Shown: piece after piece, positions 37,507 to 46,180 of the stretch
How positions within the stretch are numbered: position 1 is the first letter of the stretch
Layout of the letters: every line of letters begins with the position of its first letter
Origin: Candidatus Zipacnadia bacterium
GTDB lineage: Bacteria; Armatimonadota; Zipacnadia; Zipacnadales; UBA5352
Length of the DNA stretch: 64,000 bases
NCBI GenBank assembly: GCA_029820945.1
Contig: JALGUJ010000007.1
Coordinates: forward strand, 1 to 64,000
Direction: 5' to 3'
Notes under the pieces: generated by a model
The model's input: only the letters and a program-made list of their open reading frames with translations
What the model was told of the DNA's origin: nothing
The model's database searches: none
Made by a program: the position numbers and the translations under genes

Positions 37507-38034
37507 ATGATCAGGACATTGCTGACTTCGCTCGCGGTGACAACTCTGGTGGTGGTCCCGGCCCTTGCGGGCCTGGGCATGGACGCGGTGTCGGCCAACC
37601 CCGACTTCGGCGACCCGCAGTTCGTGTGGCACCTGCAGCAGGACGTGGGCCTGGCTGATCGTCCAGCACAGGGCAAGCGGCCCTGCCCCACGGTGCGCGG
37701 CGTGCCCATCCCGACCTCGTGGGGCCACCAGTGGCGGCCGCAGAACGAGTGGATGCGCTACGTGGACCGCCACGGCTACCCGCCCAAGTGCAAGCGCTGC
37801 GACGCCACCGAGACGCCGGATCAGAAGTGGCAGAGCCACGTGCAGCGCTACCGGGCGTTCCTGATCAACCATCCGTATGACGGCGGCCGCAACTGGCACA
37901 GGATACACAGCCACTTCGTCCAGTACATGGAGCAGAACTGGTACAACTACTGGCACCGGCTGCGCTACGGCAGTAACCCGGACAACCACACGAGCCACTA
38001 CTATGGATGGGGATGGGGGCGCGAGGGATGGTGA
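37507..38034 (+). CDS. Secreted Trp/His/Tyr-rich protein with CxxC
   Basis: 175 residues; ATG 37507. Signal peptide LLTSLAVTTLVVVPALA. The mature protein is unusually rich in Trp, His and Tyr (VWHLQQD, WGHQWRPQNEWMRY, NWYNYWHRLRY) and has one KCKRCDATE motif that could bind metal. It ends in GWGWGREGW. Not recognised. It shares the operator and export signal with the three genes before it, and is followed by a strong hairpin. Confidence 0.72.
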   Translation: MIRTLLTSLAVTTLVVVPALAGLGMDAVSANPDFGDPQFVWHLQQDVGLADRPAQGKRPCPTVRGVPIPTSWGHQWRPQNEWMRYVDRHGYPPKCKRCDATETPDQKWQSHVQRYRAFLINHPYDGGRNWHRIHSHFVQYMEQNWYNYWHRLRYGSNPDNHTSHYYGWGWGREGW

Positions 38035-38074
38035 TACCTGCCAACCCCGGCTGAGCCGGGACGATCTCCAGCCA

Positions 38075-38104
38075 GCGGGCCCGTCTCGTGAGAGGCGGGC
38101 CCGC
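38075..38104 (+). terminator. Strong hairpin after the small-protein cluster
   Basis: GCGGGCCCGtctc / gaggCGGGCCCGC forms about 13 bp with a gtga loop. There is no T-run, so it may act as an RNA 3' end protector or weak terminator rather than a classical one. Confidence 0.45.
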
Positions 38105-38209
38105 CCACGTGCCCCCGCAGGAATCCCCGCTGCGCTCGCGAACCTGCCTACCAGCCGCCTTCCACTCAAAGGCGACCCGTCACTGCCGGCGATGCGAGGT
38201 GATCGTCTC

Positions 38210-40699
38210 ATGCTCAGAGCCACTGCCCTCCCGGCCCTGACCTGCGCCCTGCTGGCGGCAGGTGTCGCCGCGCCGCAGGAAGGCCTGATCCTCCACGTCT
38301 CCATGGACGGCAACGATGCGTGGTCGGGGCGACCGGCCGTCCCCAACGATGCCGGCGACGACGGCCCCTTCGCGACTATCGCCCGCGCACGCGACGCCAT
38401 CCGCGAGCTTCGCGCCGAAGATGGCCTGGACGGGCCGGTCACCGTGCAAATCCGCGGCGGCATATACCTCATCGACGAGACGATTCGCTTCGAGCCCGAG
38501 GACTCCGGCACGGAGGACGCGCCCATCTCCTACGTGGCCTTCCCCGGCGAGCGGCCCGAGCTGGTGGGCGGCAGGCGGATCGCCGGCCTCACCCCGGGCG
38601 AGGACGGGGTGCTTCGCGTCGAGCTGCCGGAGGTCCGCGAGGCTGACTGGTACTTCCGCCAGCTCTTCGTGGACGGCGTGCGGCAGGTCCGCGCGCGCCA
38701 CCCGAACTTCGACCCCGAGCGCCCCTACCGCGGCGGCTTCCTCTACGTGCACCGCGCCCTGGGCGGCTTCGGATCCGGCGTCGGCAACATCCACAACCGT
38801 GGCGACCGCCTCGACTACATTGTGGACATCCCCGCGGACGGCGAATACGCCGTGTGGGTCCGCTACGGCGCGCATAACGAGCCGTTCGGCCGCACGAAGA
38901 TGGATGGGCGCACCGCGCTGACGGTGGATGACGACGAGCCGGTGCCACTGATGAACCTGCCGGACACAGGACGCTGGACGGCCGACACCTGGAGCAAGAC
39001 CGCGACGCTGAACGTCACTGCGGGCGAGCACCGCATCCGCTGGCAGAACCTGCAGGGCGGTGGGCTGGACCTCGACGCCTTCGCGCTCAGCGATGACCCC
39101 GACTGGACGCCCGAGGGCACGTCGCTGGCCGAGCCTGCCGAGGGCCGCCACGTGGTGGTCTTCCACGCGGAGGACTTCGTCGAGTGTGAGGGGCCGCAGA
39201 TCTCGACCAGTGGCGGCGGCAGCAAGACGCAGTTCCGCTACGCGCCGGGCGAGTTCAAGCCCTCATGGGCCGACGCGCCCGGCGCCGAGCTGCACATCTT
39301 CCAGTCGGGCTCGTGCCGCGCCTTCAAGGAGATCGTGGCCATCGAGAGCGTGGACGAGCGCCTCCGGACGGTCACGCTCTCCGGGACCGAGTGCGTTGCG
39401 GGGCTCGGGACCGGCGACCGCTACTTCGTCGAGAACATCCGCGAGGAGCTGGACGCTCCCGGCGAGTGGTACCTCGACCGCGAGGCGGGAGTGCTGTCGC
39501 TCATCCCCCCGGAGGGCTTCGGCGACGAGTCAGAGGTCATCGCGCCGGCGGTCGGGCGGCTGATCGAGTTCGCAGGCAGGGAGGATGCCCCGGTCGAGCA
39601 CATCAGGCTCTCCGGTCTGACCGTCCGCTGCACCGACTACTCTCCCGAGGACGGCTGCGGAGGCTACGGCATGGGGACTGAGGGCGTGCTGCACCTCGCC
39701 CATGCGGCCAACTGCGCGGTCGAGCACTGTACCTTCACGAACATCGGCCGCTACGCCGTCTGCCTGGCGGGCGGCGAGGGCAATCGCGTCGAGGGCTGCG
39801 ACATCTCCGAGAGCGCCGAGGGCGGCGTGCTGATCATCGGCTCGGCCCGCAACACCGTCCGCGACAACCACATCCACCACTGCGGGGCGGTCTACAAGCA
39901 CATCGGCGGAGTCGTCATCACGCAGCCGGGCAGCGACGAGAACCTCATCGCGCACAACCTCATCCATCACATGTCGCGCTACGGCATCACGATCAAGAAC
40001 GGCGGCCTGCGCAATACCATCGAGTTCAACCACGTGCACCACACGAACCTGGAGACCTACGACACCGGCGCCATCGAGGTCACTCAGCACGACCCCGAGC
40101 TTCGCTCGGGCAGCGTCATCCGCAACAACATCGTCGGCGACACGGTCGGCTGGTACGCGCAGGGACCCGACAGGTCGGTGCACCTGTCCTGGGCCATCTA
40201 CCTCGACTCCTACGCCGGCGGCTACACGGTGACCCACAACATCACCTACCGCAACTCCCACGGCGGCATCATGCTCCAGGGCGGCAAGGACAACGTGGTG
40301 ACCAACAACATCTTCGTGGAGTCGACCGTGAGCCAGATGCTGATCGCGAACTTCCGCGGCAACTCGACCGGCGAGGTGCTGGAGCGCAACGTCGTCTACT
40401 GGACGGACCCGGAGGCCGCGGCGGTGCGCACCGGGACGCTTGAGCCCGACACGATCAGCGTGGACCACAACCTCTACTGGTGCCCGGACGTGGAGGAGCT
40501 GCCCATGGCCGCACGCGGCGTGGCCTCCTTCGCCGAGTGGCAGGAGCGCGGCTACGACGTGCACTCCGTGATCGCCGACCCGCGCTTCGTCGCCCCTGAG
40601 CGCGACGACTACAGGCTACAGGCCGACTCGCCCGCCTTCACGCTCGGCTTCCGCCAGATCGACACCGGCACGGTCGGCCTGCTCACGCCCCGGCAGTGA
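38210..40699 (+). CDS. Secreted right-handed beta-helix protein, GH141-like
   Basis: 829 residues from ATG 38210 (after gaggtgat). Signal peptide LRATALPALTCALLAAGVAA. The opening LHVSMDGNDAWSGRP...GPFATIARARDAIREL and QIRGGIYLIDETIRFEPEDSGT is the start of the parallel beta-helix proteins grouped with GH141 (fucosidase/xylanase activities). A beta-sandwich of about 130 residues (GEYAVWVRYGAHNEPF) is inserted after the first turns. Helix coils follow (NTVRDNHIHHC, NLIAHNLIHHM, VTNNIFVESTV). It is exported and probably trims a plant or algal polysaccharide. The next gene, an oxidoreductase, begins 51 bases later. Confidence 0.78.
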   Translation: MLRATALPALTCALLAAGVAAPQEGLILHVSMDGNDAWSGRPAVPNDAGDDGPFATIARARDAIRELRAEDGLDGPVTVQIRGGIYLIDETIRFEPEDSGTEDAPISYVAFPGERPELVGGRRIAGLTPGEDGVLRVELPEVREADWYFRQLFVDGVRQVRARHPNFDPERPYRGGFLYVHRALGGFGSGVGNIHNRGDRLDYIVDIPADGEYAVWVRYGAHNEPFGRTKMDGRTALTVDDDEPVPLMNLPDTGRWTADTWSKTATLNVTAGEHRIRWQNLQGGGLDLDAFALSDDPDWTPEGTSLAEPAEGRHVVVFHAEDFVECEGPQISTSGGGSKTQFRYAPGEFKPSWADAPGAELHIFQSGSCRAFKEIVAIESVDERLRTVTLSGTECVAGLGTGDRYFVENIREELDAPGEWYLDREAGVLSLIPPEGFGDESEVIAPAVGRLIEFAGREDAPVEHIRLSGLTVRCTDYSPEDGCGGYGMGTEGVLHLAHAANCAVEHCTFTNIGRYAVCLAGGEGNRVEGCDISESAEGGVLIIGSARNTVRDNHIHHCGAVYKHIGGVVITQPGSDENLIAHNLIHHMSRYGITIKNGGLRNTIEFNHVHHTNLETYDTGAIEVTQHDPELRSGSVIRNNIVGDTVGWYAQGPDRSVHLSWAIYLDSYAGGYTVTHNITYRNSHGGIMLQGGKDNVVTNNIFVESTVSQMLIANFRGNSTGEVLERNVVYWTDPEAAAVRTGTLEPDTISVDHNLYWCPDVEELPMAARGVASFAEWQERGYDVHSVIADPRFVAPERDDYRLQADSPAFTLGFRQIDTGTVGLLTPRQ

Positions 40700-40750
40700 A
40701 CGCGCGGGGCGGGCATTGAACCGTCTCGTACACCCAAAGGAGGACTTCTG

Positions 40751-41839
40751 ATGGCTCTGCGTATCGGCGTTGTGGGCCTGCACCGCGGCATGGGCTTCGT
40801 GCGCGTCTTCAGCCAGCACCCGGACTGCGAGCTTGCGGCCGTCTGCGACATCCAGCCCGGACGCGCCGGAGACGTGGCCGAGGAGTTCGGCGTACCGATG
40901 CACTTCGAGGACTACTCGGAGCTGTGCCGGGCCGACATTGACGCGATCGTGGTCGCCACGCCCGCGCCGGTGCACGTGCCGCACGCGCTGGAGGCCCTGT
41001 CGGAGGGCAAGCACGTGCTCAGCGAGGTTCCGGCCGCCTACGACCTCAATCAGGCCGAGCAGCTCGCGCGCGGCGTCGAGCGCAGCGGGCTCAAGTACAT
41101 GTTCGCCGAGAACATGTGCTACTTCGCCTACATCCAGACCTACCGGCAGATGGTGCATCGCGGCGACATCGGCCGCCCCATCTACGCCGAGGGCGAGTAC
41201 GTGCACGACTGCCGCTCCCTGATGCACGGCCGCTTCGATGGGGTGACGCCGGGCTCCGAGAGCGGCCCCAACTGGCGCGCCTCCATGCCACCGATTCACT
41301 ACTGCACGCACGACCTGGGGCCCGTCCTCGAGATCCTCGACACTCGCTGCATCTCGGCCGTAGGCATGCACACGGGCAGCCACATCGCCGCCGAATGGGG
41401 CACCATCGACGCCGAGGTCGGCCTGTTCAGGTGCGAGTCGGGCGCGGTGGTGAAGATCCTGTGCGCGTTCTCGATCGCTCGCCGGCCGGCCATGCACTGG
41501 ATGGTCGTATACGGCACCGAGGGCTACCTCGAAGGCCCGCGCGGAGGCACCGGCAACCGGCACATGCTCTACACGGAGCGCACGCAGAACCTGCAGGGCC
41601 CCATGGAGCTTGCACTATCGACCTCTCACACCGGCGCGCCGCCGGAGGCCACCGCCGGCGGTCACGGGACATCCGAGTACTACATGTGCAACGACTTCGC
41701 GCGCTGCATCCTCGACGACACCCAGCCGCCCATCGACGTCTACCGTGGGCTGGACTACTCCGTCCCCGGCATCTGCGCGCACATCTCGGCCGAGAGCGGC
41801 GGCAAGCCGGTCGAGGTCCCCGACTTCAGACGGGATTGA
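40751..41839 (+). CDS. Gfo/Idh/MocA family oxidoreductase, EVP variant
   Basis: 362 residues. An ideal ribosome site (aaaggagg) precedes the ATG. Rossmann start RIGVVGLHRGMGFVRVF, then CDIQPGRAGDVAEEFGV and VVATPAPVHVPHAL. The EKP motif is changed to SEVPAA, so the usual catalytic Lys is missing. The C-terminal domain has GPNWRASMPPIHYCTHDLGPVLE, where His residues line the pocket. These enzymes oxidise or reduce sugars and inositols with NAD(P). Its place after the beta-helix protein suggests it handles the released sugar, but the Lys change makes the chemistry uncertain. Confidence 0.85.
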   Translation: MALRIGVVGLHRGMGFVRVFSQHPDCELAAVCDIQPGRAGDVAEEFGVPMHFEDYSELCRADIDAIVVATPAPVHVPHALEALSEGKHVLSEVPAAYDLNQAEQLARGVERSGLKYMFAENMCYFAYIQTYRQMVHRGDIGRPIYAEGEYVHDCRSLMHGRFDGVTPGSESGPNWRASMPPIHYCTHDLGPVLEILDTRCISAVGMHTGSHIAAEWGTIDAEVGLFRCESGAVVKILCAFSIARRPAMHWMVVYGTEGYLEGPRGGTGNRHMLYTERTQNLQGPMELALSTSHTGAPPEATAGGHGTSEYYMCNDFARCILDDTQPPIDVYRGLDYSVPGICAHISAESGGKPVEVPDFRRD

Positions 41840-41942
41840 CACACAACCTTAACTTTCGCGAGCAGGATACTCACGGCGCCCGAATGAATCTCAACAAGGA
41901 CGTCGTTGATTCGTGTTCGCACTCTCGCAAGGAGGCGATGTG

Positions 41943-42551
41943 ATGTTCCATCGCGACCGTGGCTTCACCCTCATCGAGCTTCTCGTTGTCATCGCGATCA
42001 TCGCGATACTGGCCGCGATCCTGTTCCCCGTCTTCGCACGCGCCCGCGAGAAGGCGCGACAGTCCAGTTGTCTGAGTAACCTCAAACAGATCGGCGTCGC
42101 GACGTTGATGTACGCCCAGGACTATGACGAGACGCTGCCGCGGTACTACCATTCTGGCGGCGTCAACTACACCGCGCAGGTCTCGATCCAACCGTACATG
42201 AAGAACGAGCAGATCTGGGTCTGCCCCTCGGGCTGGGATAATTTCCATTACTACTGGGACGCCGGTTACCCCGGCGCCCCGGCGGAGATCCCGGGATCTT
42301 ATGGCTACAACCACCGCCTGAACTCGCGACTGCTGGCGGAGCTTACGAGAGCCCCGGAGACGGGGGTTTGGGCCGACGCCAGAAAGCGATACACGATCCT
42401 CCACGAGAACGGCCGGTACCGCACCATCGACCGGCACAATGGTGGCGGGAACATGACGTACGCCGACGGTCACGCCAAGTGGCAGAACGCGGACTACCTG
42501 ATGTGCGGCGCCCAGGTCCCACAGGGCACCGCGCCCTGGGACATCCTCTGA
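41943..42551 (+). CDS. Type II secretion pseudopilin-like DUF1559 protein, second copy
   Basis: 202 residues from ATG 41943, after ggaggcgatgtg; the longer track start is not supported. MFHRDRG then [20 protein letters not shown] gives the prepilin cleavage site. [18 protein letters not shown] and the C-terminal YADGHAKWQ are DUF1559 signatures. The N-terminal 55 residues are nearly identical to the copy at 17229, while the C-terminal head is different ([14 protein letters not shown]), so the pilin stalk is conserved and the exposed head varies. No partner genes nearby. Confidence 0.9.
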   Translation: MFHRDRGFTLIELLVVIAIIAILAAILFPVFARAREKARQSSCLSNLKQIGVATLMYAQDYDETLPRYYHSGGVNYTAQVSIQPYMKNEQIWVCPSGWDNFHYYWDAGYPGAPAEIPGSYGYNHRLNSRLLAELTRAPETGVWADARKRYTILHENGRYRTIDRHNGGGNMTYADGHAKWQNADYLMCGAQVPQGTAPWDIL

Positions 42552-42972
42552 CCTGCGTCTGCGTGACTCTGCCGGACGCGCGCACGTAGAGTACGCGTAG
42601 TGCTGGCCGTCCTCCGCACGCCCCGTCAATGAAGCCCAGCGGCGAGGGCGCGAGGCAGGGGGTGCAGCAGACAGCACAAATGCACGCAGTGTACTCTGCG
42701 CCGCCGCCCCGCCTTCCGGCAGCGTGGTCGCCCGTCTCGGCACCGGGCTGGCCACTCTGGGCCTTCACCTCGGCGTAGGTCAGACGGCCTCGCTCCTCCC
42801 ATGGCCCGTCGGGGAAGGAGTATGGCTGGGGCCGGAAGGCGTTACCGATCTCGAGTTCCTGACCGAGAGCGGCAAGCTGCAGAAGCGCCGGCTCGCGAGG
42901 AAGAAGCCGATGACGTAGTGGCCCGGCCGCACGCGAGCAAGCCGGCTTCGTGGTCGCGAATCGTGCCCTCTT
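42552..42972. other. Intergenic region between convergent genes
   Basis: About 420 bases. The only ORF of note (42724-42918, 64 residues) has no ribosome site and no recognisable text. I see no hairpin-plus-T terminator. Nothing that I can assign. Confidence 0.4.
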
Positions 42973-43959
42973 TCATGGCCCTTCCATGGGCATCTCCACC
43001 CACTCCCCCTGATCCGCGGACCGGTACGCCGCCCGGAGGATCTCCACCGACTTCCGGCCCTCCGCCGCCGGACAGGCGGGCTCGCGCTCACCGCGAATGC
43101 AGCCCACTATGTCCTCGACGATGTTCGAGGGCCAGTCGGGCAGCGGTTCCTCATCCTCATCAAGCGTCCAGTCGGCCAGCTTCTCGTTCTCGAGCAGCGC
43201 CGCGCCGCCGGTTCCGTGGAAGCCGACGCGAGTGATCTGTGCGCTGCCCGAGTACGTCGTGGTGGTCACGATGGAGCCGCGCGCGCCGCTGTCGAACTCC
43301 AGCATCGCCATGGCCAGGTCCTCGGTGGCGCAGTTGTCATGCGCGAGCACCCCGTAGTGGCCGCAGACGCGCTTCACGCCGCCCATGACCCACTGCACGA
43401 GATCGACCTGGTGGATGCCCTGGTTCGCCATGGAGCCGCCGCCGTCGAGCTCCCAGGTGCCGCGCCAGCCGGCGTAGTACTCCTCGGTGCGGTACCACTT
43501 CATCTCGATGGTCGCCAGCAGCGGCCTCCCGAACCGGCCCTGCGCCATGGCGCGCTGGATGCGCCGCGGCTCGTCCTCGTAGCGCCTGCCGAAGTCCACG
43601 GCGTAGATCAGCCCCGTCTCCTTGGCGACGGCCACCGCCTCGTCGATGACGTCCAGGCGCACGTCCATGGGCTTGGTGGTCACGGCGTGCTTGCCCCGCC
43701 TCATGCACTCGGCGGCCATCTCCGCGTGCATGCCGCTGGGGGTCATCACCAGAACACAGTCAATGTCCTCCCGCTCGGCCATCTCCAGGTAATCGGTGTG
43801 CGCGTCGCAGCCCATCTCCTCGGCGAATGGGCCGAGGCGGTCCTCATCCACGTCACAGACCGCAACGAGCTCCGCGTCGGGGCACTCCGCCGCCATCTTC
43901 GCCCGGCTGCGGCCCACGCCGAGGCCGATCACTCCGAAGCCGACTGGGCCGTCACTCAT
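42973..43959 (-). CDS. Gfo/Idh/MocA family oxidoreductase
   Basis: 328 residues from ATG 43959 (ggaggga upstream); the track extends it far too long. VGFGVIGLGVGRSRAKM is the dinucleotide-binding start, with VAVCDVDEDR next. The catalytic motif is TTKPM, so Lys is present, unlike the two other family members in this window. The C-terminal domain holds GGGSMANQGIHQVDLVQWVMG with the expected His/Asp. A sugar or inositol dehydrogenase in the cytoplasm. It is divergently placed to the metallophosphoesterase with 220 bases between them. Confidence 0.88.
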   Translation of the reverse strand: MSDGPVGFGVIGLGVGRSRAKMAAECPDAELVAVCDVDEDRLGPFAEEMGCDAHTDYLEMAEREDIDCVLVMTPSGMHAEMAAECMRRGKHAVTTKPMDVRLDVIDEAVAVAKETGLIYAVDFGRRYEDEPRRIQRAMAQGRFGRPLLATIEMKWYRTEEYYAGWRGTWELDGGGSMANQGIHQVDLVQWVMGGVKRVCGHYGVLAHDNCATEDLAMAMLEFDSGARGSIVTTTTYSGSAQITRVGFHGTGGAALLENEKLADWTLDEDEEPLPDWPSNIVEDIVGCIRGEREPACPAAEGRKSVEILRAAYRSADQGEWVEMPMEGP

Positions 43960-44179
43960 GGTAGATCGCTCCCTCCGGTGCGCTGCTTGCGGCGCCCCCT
44001 TCGCCACCGCCCTACCGCACACCTTGCGGGGCGCAAGCGCGCGTGGGGCCCCGTACCGCCGGCGACCTGCCCGCCGGGCGCCACGCTGGAACGCCCGGGA
44101 CGTCGGCGTCACCAAGGGATTGCCGACGGCGGCGGTGAAGAGTTCCCGCCACAGTGCTGCCGGGTAGGAGGCGTCGCCG

Positions 44180-45010
44180 ATGGAGACGCGGCTGAGCCGA
44201 CGGGAGTTCCTGCGCATCGCCGGGGCTGGTGCCGCCGGGCTGGCGTTCGCGGCCTCGGCGGGGGCGGACGCGTGGTCACGCGCGCCCGAGTACGTCTTCG
44301 CGGTGATCGCCGACCCGCACCTGCGCGAGGACCGCGAGGGCGAGCCAACGGGCGTGGACAAGTTCCGCGCCGTGCTGGCGCGCCTGGACGCCACCGGGGC
44401 CGATCCGGAGTTCGCTCTGGTACCGGGCGACATCCATCCGGAAAAGCTCGAGCCGCTGCTGCCGGAGATCGCGTTGCCGCTGCACGCGATCGCCGGCAAC
44501 CACGAGACCGTGGCGCACCGGGCGCAACTGCGCGCCATGTTCCCGGCCGACTTCGGCGAGCGCGACTTCTACGCCTTCGAGCGCGGCGACGACCTGTTCA
44601 TCGCCCTGTGCACCGCGATCCCTGGCGACCACGTGGGCCACTTCCAGTCGCAGTTCATCACCCCGCACCTCGAGCAGCTCACGTGGCTGCAGGAGTTGCT
44701 CTCGCGTCGCGGGGAGTTCCGGCACGTGTTCGTCTACGGCCACGTCCCCCCCGGGCCTGGCGCCGTCGCGGGCACCATGTTCCTCGCGCGCAACGACGCC
44801 CTGTGGCTCGAGGCGCTGGTGCGGCGGACCGGCCCGACGGCGCTCTTCTTCGGCCACCGACATGTGCAGGCCGACTTCCAGTTCGGTGGTGCGCCGCTGT
44901 TCGGGGTGCGCTCGTGCAACTGGAACTCGCGTGGACAGCCGATCGGCGCGCTGCTGGTCGCGGTGTTCACGGACGGCTTCGAGGCGCAGTTCGTGCCGAC
45001 TGAGGAATGA
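44180..45010 (+). CDS. TAT-exported calcineurin-like metallophosphoesterase
   Basis: 276 residues. The twin-arginine signal is SRREFLRIAGAGAAGLAFAAS, so the folded, metal-loaded enzyme is exported. Metal-binding motifs appear in order: IADPH (Asp45, His47), PGDIH, AGNHE, YGHVP and FGHRH, the complete calcineurin-like set. Such enzymes cleave phosphomonoesters or diesters. ATG follows gtaggaggcg. No cotranscribed partner is visible; the region downstream is a gene relic. Confidence 0.9.
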   Translation: METRLSRREFLRIAGAGAAGLAFAASAGADAWSRAPEYVFAVIADPHLREDREGEPTGVDKFRAVLARLDATGADPEFALVPGDIHPEKLEPLLPEIALPLHAIAGNHETVAHRAQLRAMFPADFGERDFYAFERGDDLFIALCTAIPGDHVGHFQSQFITPHLEQLTWLQELLSRRGEFRHVFVYGHVPPGPGAVAGTMFLARNDALWLEALVRRTGPTALFFGHRHVQADFQFGGAPLFGVRSCNWNSRGQPIGALLVAVFTDGFEAQFVPTEE

Positions 45011-45014
45011 CCGC

Positions 45015-45520
45015 GCGGCGCGCCCGGCGCGCCACCACCCGCGCGGCCCCAGCAGGCGGGCGTTGATCACCACGATCGTCGTCCTCGTGGACGTGAGGAT
45101 GACGCGCACGGTCGGGCCGAGGACCACCCCGTGCCCGCCGGTGCGCCCGCGGCCAGCGGGATCGCGAAGACGCTGTGGCCGGTCGCGCACGCGAGGTCCT
45201 GCACCATCTTGCTCCAGGTAGCCTGGAGCAGGTCCAGCATGTCCGTCACGGTCCGCGGATCATTGCTGACCAGCACGGGGTGCGCGAACTTGATGGGCAC
45301 GTCGAGGTGCGCCCCGATGGCGATGCCGGCCTCCTCCTGACCCGCGCCAGCGCATCGCCGCCGCCATCCACCATGCCCAGCATCAGCCGGCGGCCCTGGA
45401 GCTCCCTGATCCGGGCCGGCTTCTCGTCTGGCAGCACCTCAGCGAAGTGCTCGTCCGGCCCCAGCTCCTACGCGAGCCACTGCGCGGCCTCCTGGTTCCG
45501 GCCGGTGAGCGCTACGCCGG
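45015..45520 (-). pseudogene. Relic of a copper-type P1B ATPase (C-terminal part)
   Basis: Reading the minus strand across frames recovers the end of a CopA-like heavy-metal ATPase: VALTGRNQEAAQWLA, a stop (tag), ELGPDEHFAEVLPDEKPARIRELQ, then a shift, AGIAIGAHLDVPIKFAHPVLVSNDPRTV, KMVQDLACATGHSVFAIPLAAG, another shift and VVLGPTVRVIL...VVINARLL. The TGD motif is TGR, GDGxNDAPAL has decayed to VDGGGDAL, and the phosphorylated DKTG half is gone. Stop, frameshifts and lost catalytic residues together show true decay, not just base errors. The organism or an ancestor once had this copper exporter here. Confidence 0.75.
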
Positions 45521-45618
45521 CAACAGCGACTGTAGTCGAGTTGACCGAAGCGAACGCACGACCAACCTGATCTGGGGATCAACTCATGAGCCTGCTGCAG
45601 GAGGCGCCAGCTGGCTGC

Positions 45619-46032
45619 TCAGTGCGTCCGGCCGGTAAGCTGGCGCTTCAGCCTGCGGTAGCGCTTCTTGCCCGGGTCAAGCTCGATGGCGCGCTCCACG
45701 GCGGACAGCGCTCGCTCGGGCCGGCCGAGCCGCGCGAGGCAGACGCCGAGGTTGGCATGCGCGTCGGCGAACTCGGGCGCCATCTCGATGACCCTCTGGA
45801 ACTGCTCGGCCGCGGCGCCCCACTTCCGCTCGTACATGCGCGCCAGCCCGAGGTCGTAGCGGGCGGAGGCATCCTCGGGGTGCTCGAGCACCTGGCTCTC
45901 GTACTCTCGCGCCATCTCGTGGATCGCCGCTGAGGTGGCCGCTTCGTGTTCCTCCGCCAGGCTGGCGCCGCACTCCGGGCAGAACTTAGCGTGCGCCGCC
46001 GCTTCCGTCCCGCAGATCGGGCAGAGAGGCAT
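45619..46032 (-). CDS. Zinc-ribbon and TPR protein
   Basis: 137 residues from ATG 46032, which follows ggagg; the track start at 46557 is not supported. Cys4, Cys7, Cys18 and Cys21 (CPICG, CPECG) form a zinc ribbon. The remainder holds two TPR units (ARYDLGLARMYERKWGAAAEQFQRVIEMAPEFADAHANLGVCLARLG). It is divergent from a pseudokinase that also carries a zinc ribbon and TPRs, so the two may bind common partners or derive from the same modules. Confidence 0.82.
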   Translation of the reverse strand: MPLCPICGTEAAAHAKFCPECGASLAEEHEAATSAAIHEMAREYESQVLEHPEDASARYDLGLARMYERKWGAAAEQFQRVIEMAPEFADAHANLGVCLARLGRPERALSAVERAIELDPGKKRYRRLKRQLTGRTH

Positions 46033-46180
46033 GTCGGGCCTCCACACGTGAGCCGTGATCCGCTGGTGGCACTGCGCCGCCACGGGTGTCTTCGACGAGC
46101 ACAGGCGCGTCTCCTGCGGCTGCCCGTGTTGCGGGAAGGCGCGCTGAGCGTCGGCGGCGAACCCTTGGCGTGAGGGTACC

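Noticed and set aside
41836-41871. TTGACA with a GATACT box upstream of the second pseudopilin
   Set aside because: The spacer is 24 bases, too long for a normal sigma-70 promoter.
42724-42918. 64-residue ORF in the convergent intergenic region
   Set aside because: No ribosome site, no recognisable motif, and it runs in a region with no other sign of coding.
43216-45003. 595-residue plus-strand ORF across two genes
   Set aside because: It overlaps a Gfo/Idh gene on one strand and the metallophosphoesterase in another frame; both are strongly supported.
45011-45618. Small genes at 45067-45300, 45246-45437 and 45175-45570
   Set aside because: They are pieces or shadows of the decayed P-type ATPase; text from different frames joins into one known family.
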